64,000 nt of DNA from Anaerolineaceae bacterium (lineage in GTDB: Bacteria; Chloroflexota; Anaerolineae; Anaerolineales; Anaerolineaceae). The stretch is from the NCBI GenBank assembly GCA_029265815.1, contig JAJUGU010000010.1:1-64000 (forward strand). The letters are read 5' to 3'. The position numbers were made by a program, and so were the translations under genes. The notes below the pieces were generated by a model. It saw only the letters and a program-made list of their open reading frames with translations. It did not search any database and had not been told where the DNA came from. Of the stretch, positions 15,537 to 24,891 are shown piece by piece; position 1 is the first letter of the stretch; each line of letters opens with the position of its first letter.

Positions 15537-17804
15537 TTAGAATCCCTGGCTCATATCCACGGACCCTCTGCCCTTGAACATCCTGTTGACCAGCAAATTG
15601 AGCACAAAAATTGCGACCAGGACAAATACGATAATGACCGTAGAATAAGCGGCTGCAATGCTCACTCCACCCTGCTCCCATTCGCTCAATATTGAAGCAG
15701 TCACGATTCTCCATTTGGCACTGACCAGGAAGATAATCGCTGAAAGGCTGGTCATGTGCCTGGTAAAGCTGAAGATCAACCCTGCCAGCAAAGCCGGAAG
15801 GATCAGCGGAATTGTTACTTTTCTGAAGGTATACTGAGCATCAGCACCTAAAATATTCGATGCCTCTTCAATTGATGGGTCGATCTGCTGTAAGGCCGCT
15901 ACACCTGAACGGACAGAGGCTGGAAGACTGCGCACGATAAAAGCAGCCATGATGATATATGCTCCTCCAACCATAGCAAACGGCACATCCACAAAAGAGA
16001 GAGCACAAGGCACTGCCAACCCCAACACCCCAATACCTACTCGCAACGCCTTTCCACTAAGTCCTTGCAACAGAACCACTCCCGCAAATGCCAGCACGAT
16101 CGCGAGCAAAGCTGGAGTCGGCTGTAATATCACCTTAATATGATCCGCAAATTGGACGGTCGCGTTGCTCCAGAATCCACGTTCAATTGATCGACTAAAG
16201 GCTGCAATAGGCTTGGTGAGCATGGTTGCCCAGTTGGTTGACATTACATATATGCCAATGATTGCAATCGCCAGTGGTTTGGCAAATTTTCGTTGGCTGA
16301 TCATCAAGACAACCGCGATGGCCAGATAAATTCCGCCCAGCGTAAAATACATCGTGCGAGGTTCCAGTTTAGTAAGAGTCACCCCGATGGCAGTTCCCAC
16401 TACCAGGATAATGATTCGCTCATATCCGCGCTTTCCAATCACCTGTGCATAGAATAATGCCAGCAACGCGTAGATCACGATTGCCAGTGCAAGTGGTGGT
16501 TTATTAAAAGCCATCACAAACCCGATTCCCAGAATTGTGCCTGGAACTGCACCACCGAGGTTGGAAGCAAAATCCAATGCATCCTTGCCAGTAAATTTCT
16601 TGCGTACCACCAGCCAGGCAATCACCATTCCCAGCAGCGCTGCCACAGGTGTTGCCAGCACGCTCAGGAATGTGGTATCCAGAATTGCTTCGACACCACG
16701 CGTCAGCGTCATAGACCAGTGTTTCAAAGTTGGTGTGAAATCAACCCCCCATGCCGAACTGAACGAACCATAGATAATGGTAGCGTATAGGAGAATGATA
16801 AAAGCAATGATTTGGTAAGTAATAATATTGACAACCCAGCGAATGATTGGATCCTTTTCGCGAATTTGAGATCCGGCGGGCTTTCCAGTTACAGAAATAT
16901 AAGTGCGCCGGTTGACGTAATAGCGTTGAATGAGGAAAATCACCAGGGTTGGAATGATCAAAACCAGAGACAAAGCCGAAGCTTTTTGATAGTTATATTC
17001 ACCAATTACCGCAAGATAGATTTGAGCAGAAAGAACCGTCTTATTACCCGCAATGAACAATGGATTTCCCAGATCAGCGAGGGATTCCACAAAAAGCAAT
17101 AAAAACGATCCAGCAATCCCCGGGATTAAAAGCGGCAGGGTGATCGTTCTGAACAGGTAAAACCGACCCGCGCCCAGGCTGGCTGCAGCCTCTTCCATAG
17201 CCGGGTTCAGGCGTTCCAGCATTGCTTTAAGCATCAGGTATGACACTGAAAAGAAAGTGATCGTTTGAACAATGACCAGTCCATCCAGACCATAGATATC
17301 ATTCATCCCTTTAACAAATTCAATCCCCAGCAATTCATGCGTGATCAGGCCGCTGCGCCCAAAGAGCAGGATCATGCTTAAAGCCAATGCAAAAGGTGGG
17401 GATACCGTGGGTACCAGGGCCAGCCAATGGACAATTTTTTTACCAGGTATTTGACAGCGGACCACCGCATAGGCAAAAATAAATCCCACTATTGTACCCG
17501 CGGTGGCTGTCAGCAGCCCCATCAGCATCGTGTCGGTAAATGCTCTTCTCAATGCGGGACCGTAGTAAGCATCGAAATATCTACCAAAATAGGTCAGGTC
17601 AAATGCGCCTTCCTTGGAGATAAATCCGCCTATCATCGAACGATATAATGGGAAGACAACAAAAATAAAAATGAAAATTCCAGACAACAACAGGCCGATG
17701 AAGAGTACGGGGTCTCTGCCAATGAGCGCAAATTCACGGATTCGTCGTTTGATTCCTGAAGCATTACTGGCCGGATAAACCAGATTGGATGGATTTGCTT
17801 GCAT
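15537..17804 (-). CDS. Fused double ABC permease, FbpB type
   Basis: 755 residues, roughly twice a normal permease. Two homologous channel halves are joined in one chain, each ending in an EAA loop: NPAMEEAAASLGAGRFYLFRTITLPLL near residue 195-220 and DPSIEEASNILGADAQYTFRKVTIPLI near 640-665. A long middle region with several extra hydrophobic helices (about 430-560) makes it longer than Fbp permeases of about 530-560 residues. In this family a single fused protein replaces the permease dimer. Substrates of related systems are Fe(III), 2-aminoethylphosphonate and sugar phosphates. The kinase gene downstream makes iron a less obvious choice. Confidence 0.88.
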   Translation of the reverse strand: MQANPSNLVYPASNASGIKRRIREFALIGRDPVLFIGLLLSGIFIFIFVVFPLYRSMIGGFISKEGAFDLTYFGRYFDAYYGPALRRAFTDTMLMGLLTATAGTIVGFIFAYAVVRCQIPGKKIVHWLALVPTVSPPFALALSMILLFGRSGLITHELLGIEFVKGMNDIYGLDGLVIVQTITFFSVSYLMLKAMLERLNPAMEEAAASLGAGRFYLFRTITLPLLIPGIAGSFLLLFVESLADLGNPLFIAGNKTVLSAQIYLAVIGEYNYQKASALSLVLIIPTLVIFLIQRYYVNRRTYISVTGKPAGSQIREKDPIIRWVVNIITYQIIAFIILLYATIIYGSFSSAWGVDFTPTLKHWSMTLTRGVEAILDTTFLSVLATPVAALLGMVIAWLVVRKKFTGKDALDFASNLGGAVPGTILGIGFVMAFNKPPLALAIVIYALLALFYAQVIGKRGYERIIILVVGTAIGVTLTKLEPRTMYFTLGGIYLAIAVVLMISQRKFAKPLAIAIIGIYVMSTNWATMLTKPIAAFSRSIERGFWSNATVQFADHIKVILQPTPALLAIVLAFAGVVLLQGLSGKALRVGIGVLGLAVPCALSFVDVPFAMVGGAYIIMAAFIVRSLPASVRSGVAALQQIDPSIEEASNILGADAQYTFRKVTIPLILPALLAGLIFSFTRHMTSLSAIIFLVSAKWRIVTASILSEWEQGGVSIAAAYSTVIIVFVLVAIFVLNLLVNRMFKGRGSVDMSQGF

Positions 17805-17862
17805 GCTCCTCCTCGGAGTAAATATCTGGGCGGCATACGCCGCCCAGATATTTGTTCACACC

Positions 17863-18987
17863 TTATTGTTTCAAGTTTTCAGCGTTGGCAATTTCGTTGG
17901 TGAATTTATCAACAAGGGCGGTCTTGTTTTCTCCTGCCCACTGGAAATCATAATCGATCAGGTTGACTTCGAGCAATTCAGGGTGAGAGAGTTCAACACC
18001 ATTGATGGTGGGAGCCTGGTAAGCATGATATTTGGGTCCCAAGGACTGGCCTTCAGGGGTCAGTTCCCAGTCATACCATAATTTTGCAGCCTGGATATTC
18101 TTGGCGCCCTTGAGGATGGCCATACCACCAATTTCATAACCGGTTCCTTCGGCAGGGAAGGTCAGTTCAAGCGGGCACTGATTGTTCTCAATCTCATTCA
18201 CAATATCGTGCGAGAAAACAATCGCGACCGCTGCTTCACCCTGGCAAACGAATTTGGCAGGTGCAGCGCCACTCTTGGTGAATTGAGAGATCTGGCCAGC
18301 ATATTGTTTGATGTATTCCCAGCCAGCTTCTTCACCGCGGATCTGTAAAATGGTCGCTAAGGCGGTGTAGGATGTACCTGAGGTCGATGGATGGGCAACC
18401 ATGACCTGGCCAGTGAACTCGGGTTTCAACAAATCGTCCCACGAGGTCGGGGCTTTGGCTTCGGGATGAGCAGCCAGCCACTCGGTATTAGTGGCAAATC
18501 CAAGCGTTCCAACATAGACACCAACCCATTGATTGTCGGGGTCCTTCATCAGTTCAGGATCACGCAGGTTAACATAATTCGGTGAATCGTAAGCTTCGAG
18601 CAATCCCTTTTCCTTTGCGGCAACAAAACTGTCGATGGGACCTCCCCACCAGATATCGAAGGTAGGTGCATCTTTCTCAGCTTCAATACGGGCTAACGCT
18701 TCACCAGCGGACATACGAACATAGTTCACGGTGATTCCGTATTTGGCTTCGAATTCCTGCTTCATTCCCTGGCACCATTCTTCCTGAGGGGTGCAGAGAA
18801 CATTCAATTCTGTGTCGGTGATCTCAACGGGAGCTTCAGTTGCGACAACAGGTGCCTCAGTAGCGACAACAGGTGCCTCTGTTGCAACAACTGGTGCCTC
18901 AGTGGGTGTAGCAGCCTGACACGCTGCCAGCACTGTGACCGCGAGTAACGCGACGGCCATTAACAGTCCAACTTTCTTGGATATCAT
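17863..18987 (-). CDS. ABC transporter substrate-binding lipoprotein, FbpA/AfuA type
   Basis: 374 residues from the ATG at 18,987, which has a GGAGGAG site seven bases before it; the frame is open further upstream to 19,089 but without signal-peptide sense. The lipobox is LAAC, followed by a linker with four copies of an ATEAPVV unit. The mature domain contains TFDIWWGGPIDSFVAAKEKG, PSTSGTSYT and EGTGYEIGGMAILKGAKN, typical of family 1 iron-type binding proteins. Family members bind Fe(III), phosphonates, thiamine or hexose phosphates (AfuA). First gene of the five-gene operon. Confidence 0.88.
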   Translation of the reverse strand: MISKKVGLLMAVALLAVTVLAACQAATPTEAPVVATEAPVVATEAPVVATEAPVEITDTELNVLCTPQEEWCQGMKQEFEAKYGITVNYVRMSAGEALARIEAEKDAPTFDIWWGGPIDSFVAAKEKGLLEAYDSPNYVNLRDPELMKDPDNQWVGVYVGTLGFATNTEWLAAHPEAKAPTSWDDLLKPEFTGQVMVAHPSTSGTSYTALATILQIRGEEAGWEYIKQYAGQISQFTKSGAAPAKFVCQGEAAVAIVFSHDIVNEIENNQCPLELTFPAEGTGYEIGGMAILKGAKNIQAAKLWYDWELTPEGQSLGPKYHAYQAPTINGVELSHPELLEVNLIDYDFQWAGENKTALVDKFTNEIANAENLKQ

Positions 18988-19017
18988 TTTTTTCTCCTCC
19001 TGGGAAAAATATGAGTT

Positions 19018-19050
19018 AGCTGTTTCCACTGGATTGTGGCTGGAAACAGC
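19018..19050. repeat. Inverted repeat in the leader of the binding-protein operon
   Basis: GCTGTTTCCA (19018... reading plus) and TGGAAACAGC form a perfect 10-base inverted repeat with a 12-base centre. On the minus strand it lies a few bases after the predicted transcription start, so it would be either an operator or a 5' stem-loop of the message. Confidence 0.6.
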
Positions 19051-19059
19051 AATAAGATT

Positions 19060-19089
19060 ATTATGCAATGTTATTGTAGCTGTTGTCAA
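19060..19089 (-). promoter_or_regulatory. Promoter of the ABC / kinase / OsmC operon
   Basis: On the minus strand TTGACA (19089-19084) and CATAAT (19065-19060) with an 18-base spacer, about 75 bases before the start of the binding protein. Confidence 0.6.
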
Positions 19090-19090
19090 G

Positions 19091-19122
19091 TAAACCTCCA
19101 GTTGGAAAAGTCAGGAGGTTTA
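19091..19122 (-). terminator. Possible terminator hairpin after the thioredoxin/CcdA-like gene
   Basis: TAAACCTCC (19091-19099) and GGAGGTTTA (19114-19122) form a perfect 9-base stem with a 14-base loop. There is no clear U-run, and the next promoter starts directly after it, so it may insulate the two units. Confidence 0.4.
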
Positions 19123-19199
19123 TCATAATTTTAGAAAGGAATCAAACAGGCAAACGCAGCTAGCATTTACCTGTTTCATACGTTTAGATGCACAAGAGG

Positions 19200-20603
19200 T
19201 TATTTCTTGCGTTTTTTCTTGAACTCTGATCCAATATGGATGTCCAGACGTGGGAATATCACACGGTGAAGTAGCAGGATGATGCCGGTAGCAAGAAATG
19301 CAACCCCAAAGACTATCAGAGATTGTCCAAGGTCGCTCATCACACTTGGCTTGATAAGCATGACGATTGCCAGGGTAAACATCAACACTCCGCCAATCAA
19401 TTTAAGGATTCGTCCGTGTTTTTCTTCCAGTTTGCTTGACTTGAGAGTAAATACCGCTGCAAAGAATATTCCTAATTCATCTAATTGATAAACTATCATA
19501 TAAACAAGAAGCAGCAACACAAAGGTTAGTGCAGGTACGCTCTGTGAGGCAACCAGGTTCGTCCACAACACCGGGAACCCTGCAGTACAGGAAAATTCCA
19601 CCAGCGAAACGCCAGCAGCCAGAATGACCGTGCCACCGATCAGCCCCCAGATGGAATCCCCGGCATCCATCACCTTGCGGATTTTTTGATAGATACCCGG
19701 TTTTTTCTCATCAGCAATGGTAAAGGACACCCCCTCTTTGTACCAGAAGTAGTCTTTTATGTTCACCAGTGCAAAGAATAAAGCAACCAGTGCCACTACG
19801 ATCTGAATCCACCCCACAAAACTTACAACTGAGAGGACGGTAAATAATCCAGCGATGAAAAGGGCATAGATTCCTGCTGTAACGGTCAGGAACACCAGCC
19901 CGACAATTATAATCTTCTTGCGCGATCCGGTATGAAGAGTGATCGCCAGCAACATGCTGAGCACCCAAACTGAGCATGGATTGAAACCATCAACAAATGA
20001 AATTAGCAGCGTGCTGAGGAATAAACCCTGATGCGAAAGATCGATTTCCCCAAATAATGGGAGTTTGATCGTTTTTGCTGAATCATTTGCAACAGGATCA
20101 GGTGCCTCTGTGGCTGTCACCTCTGGGGTGAAGGTTGGCTGCACGGTTTGCTCCACGGCAGGCAAAAGAGAGGCCGCTTTATCTGGGCAGGCAGTAATTA
20201 AACACTCTTCAATGGCCGAAGTAACTTCCGCTTGAATTGTGTCTGACCATCCTTCCCAGTACTTTTCGCCGATGAAAATGGTTGGCACATAACGTGGGGT
20301 AAACCCGTAGATCTCACTGACTTTTCCGAATAAAGCCTGATTTTCTTCCGAATTGTACACTTCGAACATGCGTAATTCGATCGACGGATTTTCTTGCACC
20401 AACCCTTCTAGATAAGGTTTGGCTTTCGCACAATGCGGGCAGCCATCACCCCAGAAAAAGTAAACCACCACTTTTTCTTCAGCTTGAGCTTCTACAATAT
20501 TTACAGCAGCATTTTTCTCCCCCGGGATTGCAGATGCAACTGCTGGGCTTACAAACAACCAGAGAAGCGAGATGATCAATCCAATGATGAGAGTTTTGCG
20601 CAT
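19200..20603 (-). CDS. Thioredoxin domain fused to CcdA/DsbD-like membrane domain
   Basis: 467 residues. A signal segment (1-25) leads to a thioredoxin-like domain with active site CPHC at 55-58 in FFWGDGCPHCAKAKPYLEGL and the cis-Pro loop RYVPTIFIG. A Pro/Thr-rich linker (about 155-180) connects to a membrane part with six or seven helices. This part carries FNPC at 207-210 and SCTAGFP at Cys339, a pair of membrane cysteines like those of CcdA/DsbD, which move electrons from cytoplasmic thioredoxin across the membrane. Domain order (thioredoxin first) differs from classical DsbD, where it is last. The likely role is to keep external thiols reduced, or glutaredoxin-like disulphide exchange; partner proteins are unknown. 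A tail of basic residues (KKKRKK) ends the chain. Confidence 0.8.
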   Translation of the reverse strand: MRKTLIIGLIISLLWLFVSPAVASAIPGEKNAAVNIVEAQAEEKVVVYFFWGDGCPHCAKAKPYLEGLVQENPSIELRMFEVYNSEENQALFGKVSEIYGFTPRYVPTIFIGEKYWEGWSDTIQAEVTSAIEECLITACPDKAASLLPAVEQTVQPTFTPEVTATEAPDPVANDSAKTIKLPLFGEIDLSHQGLFLSTLLISFVDGFNPCSVWVLSMLLAITLHTGSRKKIIIVGLVFLTVTAGIYALFIAGLFTVLSVVSFVGWIQIVVALVALFFALVNIKDYFWYKEGVSFTIADEKKPGIYQKIRKVMDAGDSIWGLIGGTVILAAGVSLVEFSCTAGFPVLWTNLVASQSVPALTFVLLLLVYMIVYQLDELGIFFAAVFTLKSSKLEEKHGRILKLIGGVLMFTLAIVMLIKPSVMSDLGQSLIVFGVAFLATGIILLLHRVIFPRLDIHIGSEFKKKRKK

Positions 20604-20681
20604 TTTTACCTTTTATGCTCTGAATGATGTATTGAATGATTTCGACCCATTTTACCCGTTTTTAGTAACAATGGAACAAAA

Positions 20682-21608
20682 CTACAAACCGCGTGCCAGC
20701 ACCAACGCACCAACCAATCCTACCTGGTCACCAAGTTTTGCGGTTGTCAACACAAAATCCTTGAGGTATTCGGGAGACAGCACATTCTTTTCAAGCGATC
20801 GCATCACAGGATCGATTAATAATTTCCCTGATTTAACCACTCCCCCGCCCAGAATCACGATGGTTGGATTGAAGACATGCAACATATCCGCGATCGATCG
20901 CCCTAAAAATTCACCGGCGTAATTAAAAGCTTCAATACAAAGTTCATCCCCGTGCCGGGCTGCATCAGAAACCATACGCGCATTCAATGGTGTCGATTCG
21001 TGGGCAAGAATTGATGCACGCCCTTCGCCAATTTTCTCTTTGACGTATCTGGCGATGCTTGGGCCCGAAGAGATCGCCTCTAAATGGCCGCGGCATCCAC
21101 AGCCACACATCGGGCCATCAGGGAGCACGGTGACATGACCTAACTCAGCGCCGATTCCATGTGATCCAACAATCAACCGATCGTTGGATATGATACCGCT
21201 ACCCACACCTGTGCTGATGGTTAGGTAGATCAAGTCATGATGGCCCACACCAGCACCAAACTTCCACTCTCCGAGAGCGGCAACGTTGGCGTCATTTCCA
21301 AGTACAGTGGGGGTTTGAAAGCGCTTTTGAACGATCTCCACAATGGGCAAATAATCCCAGTCATCAATGTTAGGCGCTTTGTAGATGACACCCTTTGCAG
21401 GATCAACCATCCCGGCAATTCCCAGTCCAATCCGGGCTACCTGATGGTCATCTGGCCAGACAGAAGCAATCAAATCTAACAGACGATCGATGGCTTTCTC
21501 TTCTCCTCTTGTGGGTATGGCTCTGATAACAGATGCTTCCATTCCAAAATCTGGATACAAGGCAGCCCTGAGCTGCGTTCCCCCAACATCTACCGCAATA
21601 TAGTTCAT
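20682..21608 (-). CDS. ROK-family sugar kinase (glucokinase-like)
   Basis: 308 residues. The opening IAVDVGGTQLRAAL is the phosphate-1 ATP motif, followed by LGNDANVAALGEWKFGAG with the catalytic Asp, STGVGSGII, and the ROK zinc motif CGCGCRGHLEAISSG. All features of a bacterial ROK glucokinase are there, with no DNA-binding domain in front, so it is an enzyme and not a repressor. It phosphorylates glucose or a related hexose. The gene is alone between the thioredoxin/CcdA-like gene (78 bases downstream) and rplS. Confidence 0.88.
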   Translation of the reverse strand: MNYIAVDVGGTQLRAALYPDFGMEASVIRAIPTRGEEKAIDRLLDLIASVWPDDHQVARIGLGIAGMVDPAKGVIYKAPNIDDWDYLPIVEIVQKRFQTPTVLGNDANVAALGEWKFGAGVGHHDLIYLTISTGVGSGIISNDRLIVGSHGIGAELGHVTVLPDGPMCGCGCRGHLEAISSGPSIARYVKEKIGEGRASILAHESTPLNARMVSDAARHGDELCIEAFNYAGEFLGRSIADMLHVFNPTIVILGGGVVKSGKLLIDPVMRSLEKNVLSPEYLKDFVLTTAKLGDQVGLVGALVLARGL

Positions 21609-21751
21609 GCAAACCTCGTACGAAAGTTACATTAAGAGTAGATTTATGAATACGATTGTACCAGAGAACACCAACCGATTTATGGTATGATTGATTGCCG
21701 AGATAAAATCTTAACTGATTTCATGATGAGCATTCGATTAATAAATTGGTC

Positions 21752-21779
21752 TTGTTGATTGCAAAAAGCGTGATATAAT
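21752..21779 (+). promoter_or_regulatory. Promoter of rplS
   Basis: TTGTTG (21752-21757) and a perfect TATAAT (21774-21779) with a 16-base spacer, 50 bases before the start codon. Confidence 0.6.
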
Positions 21780-21828
21780 CTACTTTCGCGCCGAGAAGGC
21801 TGCATGAATTTATAGAGCAGGTGTAAAA

Positions 21829-22176
21829 ATGAGCGACATTTTAAAAGCATACGAAGCCCCCGTTAATCCGAATATTCCCGATCTGCGAACTGGCGATACT
21901 GTAAGCGTGCACGTCAAAATCAAAGAAGGTAACCGCGAACGTATCCAGGAATTCAAGGGCGTTGTGCTCTACCAGCACAATAATGGAAATAATTCAACTT
22001 TTACCGTACGCCGCGTTGCCAGTAATGGCATCGGTGTGGAACGCACCTTCCTGCTGCGCTCACCACGCATTGAAAAAGTGGTAGTCGAACGGCACGGCAA
22101 GGTTCGCCGCTCACGCCTTTACTTCCTGCGTACACGCTCTGGTAAGAGTGCCCGCCTCAAACAGAAATTCGGTTAA
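21829..22176 (+). CDS. rplS: 50S ribosomal protein L19
   Basis: 115 residues, the normal length. Core strings [46 protein letters not shown] and RRSRLYFLR are those of L19, which sits at the 30S/50S interface. It is monocistronic here, with its own promoter and a strong terminator; the usual neighbours trmD and rimM are absent from this place. Confidence 0.97.
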   Translation: MSDILKAYEAPVNPNIPDLRTGDTVSVHVKIKEGNRERIQEFKGVVLYQHNNGNNSTFTVRRVASNGIGVERTFLLRSPRIEKVVVERHGKVRRSRLYFLRTRSGKSARLKQKFG

Positions 22177-22199
22177 ATCAATTTTCATTGCTTTCTTCA

Positions 22200-22231
22200 G
22201 GGTGCAACCAACGCCGTGGTTGCGCCCTTTT
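22200..22231 (+). terminator. Terminator of rplS
   Basis: GGGTGCAACCA (22200-22210) pairs with TGGTTGCGCCC (22217-22227), one U-G pair, followed by TTTTCT. Confidence 0.85.
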
Positions 22232-22257
22232 CTATATAATAAACAGGTGGAGTGATC

Positions 22258-22998
22258 ATGAAAAATCCTGTTATTGGGATCACTGTCTCTCAAAAGAATC
22301 TGCACTGGGAAAGATCAAATTACATTCCAACCGATTACACGAGAGCAATCCTTGCTGCAGGTGGAATTCCCCAGCTTATCCCTCTCGAATATCCATTGGA
22401 CCAGTTGATTGAACTGCAAGCCGAATGTGCAGGAATTCTATTAACCGGCGGTGAGGATATCGAGCCAGGCCTTTATCACCGATTAACCCATTGCAGTATT
22501 CAAACTACCTGTGCTGAACGTGACGCCACCGAATTCACCCTTACCCGGCTGGCCGCAGAAACTGGCTGGCCTATCCTTGGAATCTGCCGCGGACATCAGA
22601 TGTTGAACGTCGCTCTTGGTGGAACGCTGTACACCCACATCCCTGCCCAATTTAATACCGATATTGATCACCAGGCTTCCGAGTATAAAGATCACCATTT
22701 CCTCGCGCATACGGTCATAATCGAGAAAGACACATCCCTGAACACAATTTTAAGAACCGAATCACTCACAGTGAACACCCGCCATCATCAGGCCGTGAAA
22801 GATCTGGCAAATAATCTACGAGTGACAGCCCGGGCAACTGATGGTTTAATAGAAGGAATTGAACTCCCCGGACACCCGTTTTTCTTGGGAGTCCAGTGGC
22901 ATCCTGAATGCCTTCAGGATATTGAGAGCCATAAGCAAATTTTTACCAGGTTTATCGATGCTGCCAGAGAGTTTTCAGCAGGAGGAAAATTTGGCTGA
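22258..22998 (+). CDS. Class I glutamine amidotransferase-like, PuuD family (gamma-glutamyl-GABA hydrolase type)
   Basis: 246 residues from the ATG at 22,258; a GTG at 22,252 lies inside the GGTGGAG site. Peptidase C26 features: GILLTGGEDIEPGLY, the nucleophile elbow GICRGHQMLN and the catalytic His-Glu in VQWHPE. Family members hydrolyse gamma-glutamyl amides such as gamma-glutamyl-gamma-aminobutyrate. The next gene, murI, starts inside its last codons with a ribosome site in this reading frame, so the two are translationally coupled. No putrescine pathway genes are near, so the in vivo substrate is uncertain. Confidence 0.85.
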   Translation: MKNPVIGITVSQKNLHWERSNYIPTDYTRAILAAGGIPQLIPLEYPLDQLIELQAECAGILLTGGEDIEPGLYHRLTHCSIQTTCAERDATEFTLTRLAAETGWPILGICRGHQMLNVALGGTLYTHIPAQFNTDIDHQASEYKDHHFLAHTVIIEKDTSLNTILRTESLTVNTRHHQAVKDLANNLRVTARATDGLIEGIELPGHPFFLGVQWHPECLQDIESHKQIFTRFIDAAREFSAGGKFG

Positions 22999-23818
22999 TT
23001 CAAGTAACATTATCGGGGTACTCGATTCAGGTGTGGGTGGCTTAAGCGTATTGCGTGCGATTCGCAGTCTGCTGCCAGCACAACCAGTAATTTTTATTGG
23101 AGACCAGGCGCATGTTCCATACGGCACTCGTCAACTGGAAGAGGTGCAGGAATTTACTCACGAAATTGTACGTTTTCTTTTAGACCAGGGTGCGCGCTTA
23201 ATTGTGGTGGCCTGCAACACCGCTTCAGTCGCAGCATTGCAGAGCCTGCGGAAGGCATATCCTCATATCCCCTTTGTAGGAATGGAACCCGCGGTAAAAC
23301 CGGCTGCAGAACAAACCCACAGCGGAACGGTAGGCGTGTTGGCTACGGCTGCCACTTTTCAAACCAAAATGTACGCGTCAGTCGTGGAACGTTTTGCACA
23401 AGGGGTTAAGATCCTCGAGGATCCCTGCATTGGATTGGTTCCTGAAATTGAAAAGGGCAACCTGGAAGGTGATGAAACTCGCCGCATCCTAGAATCAGTT
23501 CTGAGGCCCATGCTGGATCAAGGAATCGATACCATCGTCATGGGCTGCACCCATTATCCTTTTGTCATCCCCCTTATCCAGGCCATTACCGGCCCAAATG
23601 TGCGGGTCATCGATCCTGCCCCTGCGATCGCCCGCCAGGTCAAGCGTATGTTGGAGATCAATGGGATTCTAAACCCGGGTGAGTCAACCGCCCCGGTTCG
23701 GTTCATCACTACCGCCGATGCGCAAAGATTTTCGCAGCTGATCCGACAATTACTTGGCGAAAATTATAATGTCGAATCTGCGCGCTGGAAGGACGGCAGG
23801 CTTGTTCTGATGCGCTAA
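22991..23818 (+). CDS. murI: Glutamate racemase
   Basis: 275 residues from a TTG at 22,991 with AGGAGG five bases before it; this overlaps the upstream stop by 8 bases. Longer starts further up have no ribosome site and would run through the amidotransferase. Conserved parts are IGVLDSGVGGLSVL, GDQAHVPYGTR, the first catalytic Cys in VACNTASV, and the second in MGCTHYP. It interconverts L- and D-glutamate for peptidoglycan, so the organism makes murein. Confidence 0.93.
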   Translation: MADSSNIIGVLDSGVGGLSVLRAIRSLLPAQPVIFIGDQAHVPYGTRQLEEVQEFTHEIVRFLLDQGARLIVVACNTASVAALQSLRKAYPHIPFVGMEPAVKPAAEQTHSGTVGVLATAATFQTKMYASVVERFAQGVKILEDPCIGLVPEIEKGNLEGDETRRILESVLRPMLDQGIDTIVMGCTHYPFVIPLIQAITGPNVRVIDPAPAIARQVKRMLEINGILNPGESTAPVRFITTADAQRFSQLIRQLLGENYNVESARWKDGRLVLMR

Positions 23819-23843
23819 GAAAGGTTTTGCCATGGAGAGACGA

Positions 23844-24875
23844 ATGCAAGAGATCAAGATAGCTCTGGTCGGATTCGGTAATGTGGGTAAGGCGCTGGCG
23901 CGCCTGCTTGAAAAAAAACAGGCTCTACTGAACACCAAATATGGTTTTTCTACAACGATCACCGGAATTGCCACCGCTCACCACGGTATGATGATTGCTC
24001 CTTCAGGCATCAACCTTAATCATGTGTTCGACCACCTCAATAACGGAAATTCGTTAGATGAACTTTGCATCACCCCTCTCCCCTCTTCCATCCTCGATTT
24101 CATTCAAACCGTTCAGGCTGATGTTCTTTTTGAAAACTCACCGGTGAATCATCACACAGGTCAACCCGCGGCTGACCATCTTAAGACTGCGCTTGAGTGC
24201 GGTATGCATGCCATTACTGCCAATAAAGGTCCAGTGGTGCACGCTTATAACACACTCACCAGTCTGGCAAGCGAGAAGCAGCGGCGGTTCCTGTTTGAAT
24301 CAGCAGTAATGGACGGCGCACCGATCTTTTCTCTCTTCCGCGGGCCGTTACCGGCTGTAGAACTTCGTGGATTTTTTGGAATTCTCAATTCATGTACCAA
24401 TCTGTTATTAGAGATGATGGAAGAAGGAAAAACTTTCGCTGAAGCCGTAGAATACGGAAAATCCATTGGCATCACCGAAACCGATCCCAGTGCTGATATT
24501 GACGGTTGGGACGCCGCCATTAAGGTTGCCGCGCTTTCCACAGTATTGATGGGTATTCCGCTTAAACCCGATCAAATCGAGCGCAGTGGAATCCGTGAAA
24601 TTTCCCCGCAGATGATCAAAGAAGCCCGTGATGCCGGCGAACGCTGGAAACTGGTATGCTCTGCCAGGCGCGAAGGCAACAGTGTCACAGCCAAAGTCGC
24701 TCCGCAACGGGTGAAATCCAGCAGTCCATTATTCACCATCAACGGTACCAGTTCCTTCGTGCAGTTCGAAATGGATACCTTGCCTGGCCTTGGGATTCTT
24801 GAAAGCAACCCCAGCCCTGAAACCACAGCCTACGGCTTGCTGGCAGATCTGATTAACGCCGTCAGGGGCGGTTGA
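23844..24875 (+). CDS. hom: Homoserine dehydrogenase
   Basis: 343 residues from the ATG at 23,844, which has GGAG six bases upstream; an ATG at 23,832 in the same frame is an alternative. The N-terminal Rossmann motif is IALVGFGNVGKAL and the family signature is seen as FESAVMDGAPIFS, FFGILNSCTNLLLEMM and ETDPSADIDGWDAAIK, where Asp and Lys residues bind and reduce aspartate semialdehyde. There is no C-terminal ACT domain, so feedback control by threonine is not expected at this enzyme. It lies 13-25 bases after murI and 16 bases before folK, in a housekeeping operon of mixed functions. Confidence 0.9.
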   Translation: MQEIKIALVGFGNVGKALARLLEKKQALLNTKYGFSTTITGIATAHHGMMIAPSGINLNHVFDHLNNGNSLDELCITPLPSSILDFIQTVQADVLFENSPVNHHTGQPAADHLKTALECGMHAITANKGPVVHAYNTLTSLASEKQRRFLFESAVMDGAPIFSLFRGPLPAVELRGFFGILNSCTNLLLEMMEEGKTFAEAVEYGKSIGITETDPSADIDGWDAAIKVAALSTVLMGIPLKPDQIERSGIREISPQMIKEARDAGERWKLVCSARREGNSVTAKVAPQRVKSSSPLFTINGTSSFVQFEMDTLPGLGILESNPSPETTAYGLLADLINAVRGG

Positions 24876-24891
24876 GCCGCTGGAATCCATC

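Noticed and set aside
18830-18910. Short direct repeats that look like a CRISPR or tandem DNA repeat
   Set aside because: They encode the ATEAPVV linker repeats of the binding protein; spacing is coding and there are no spacers.
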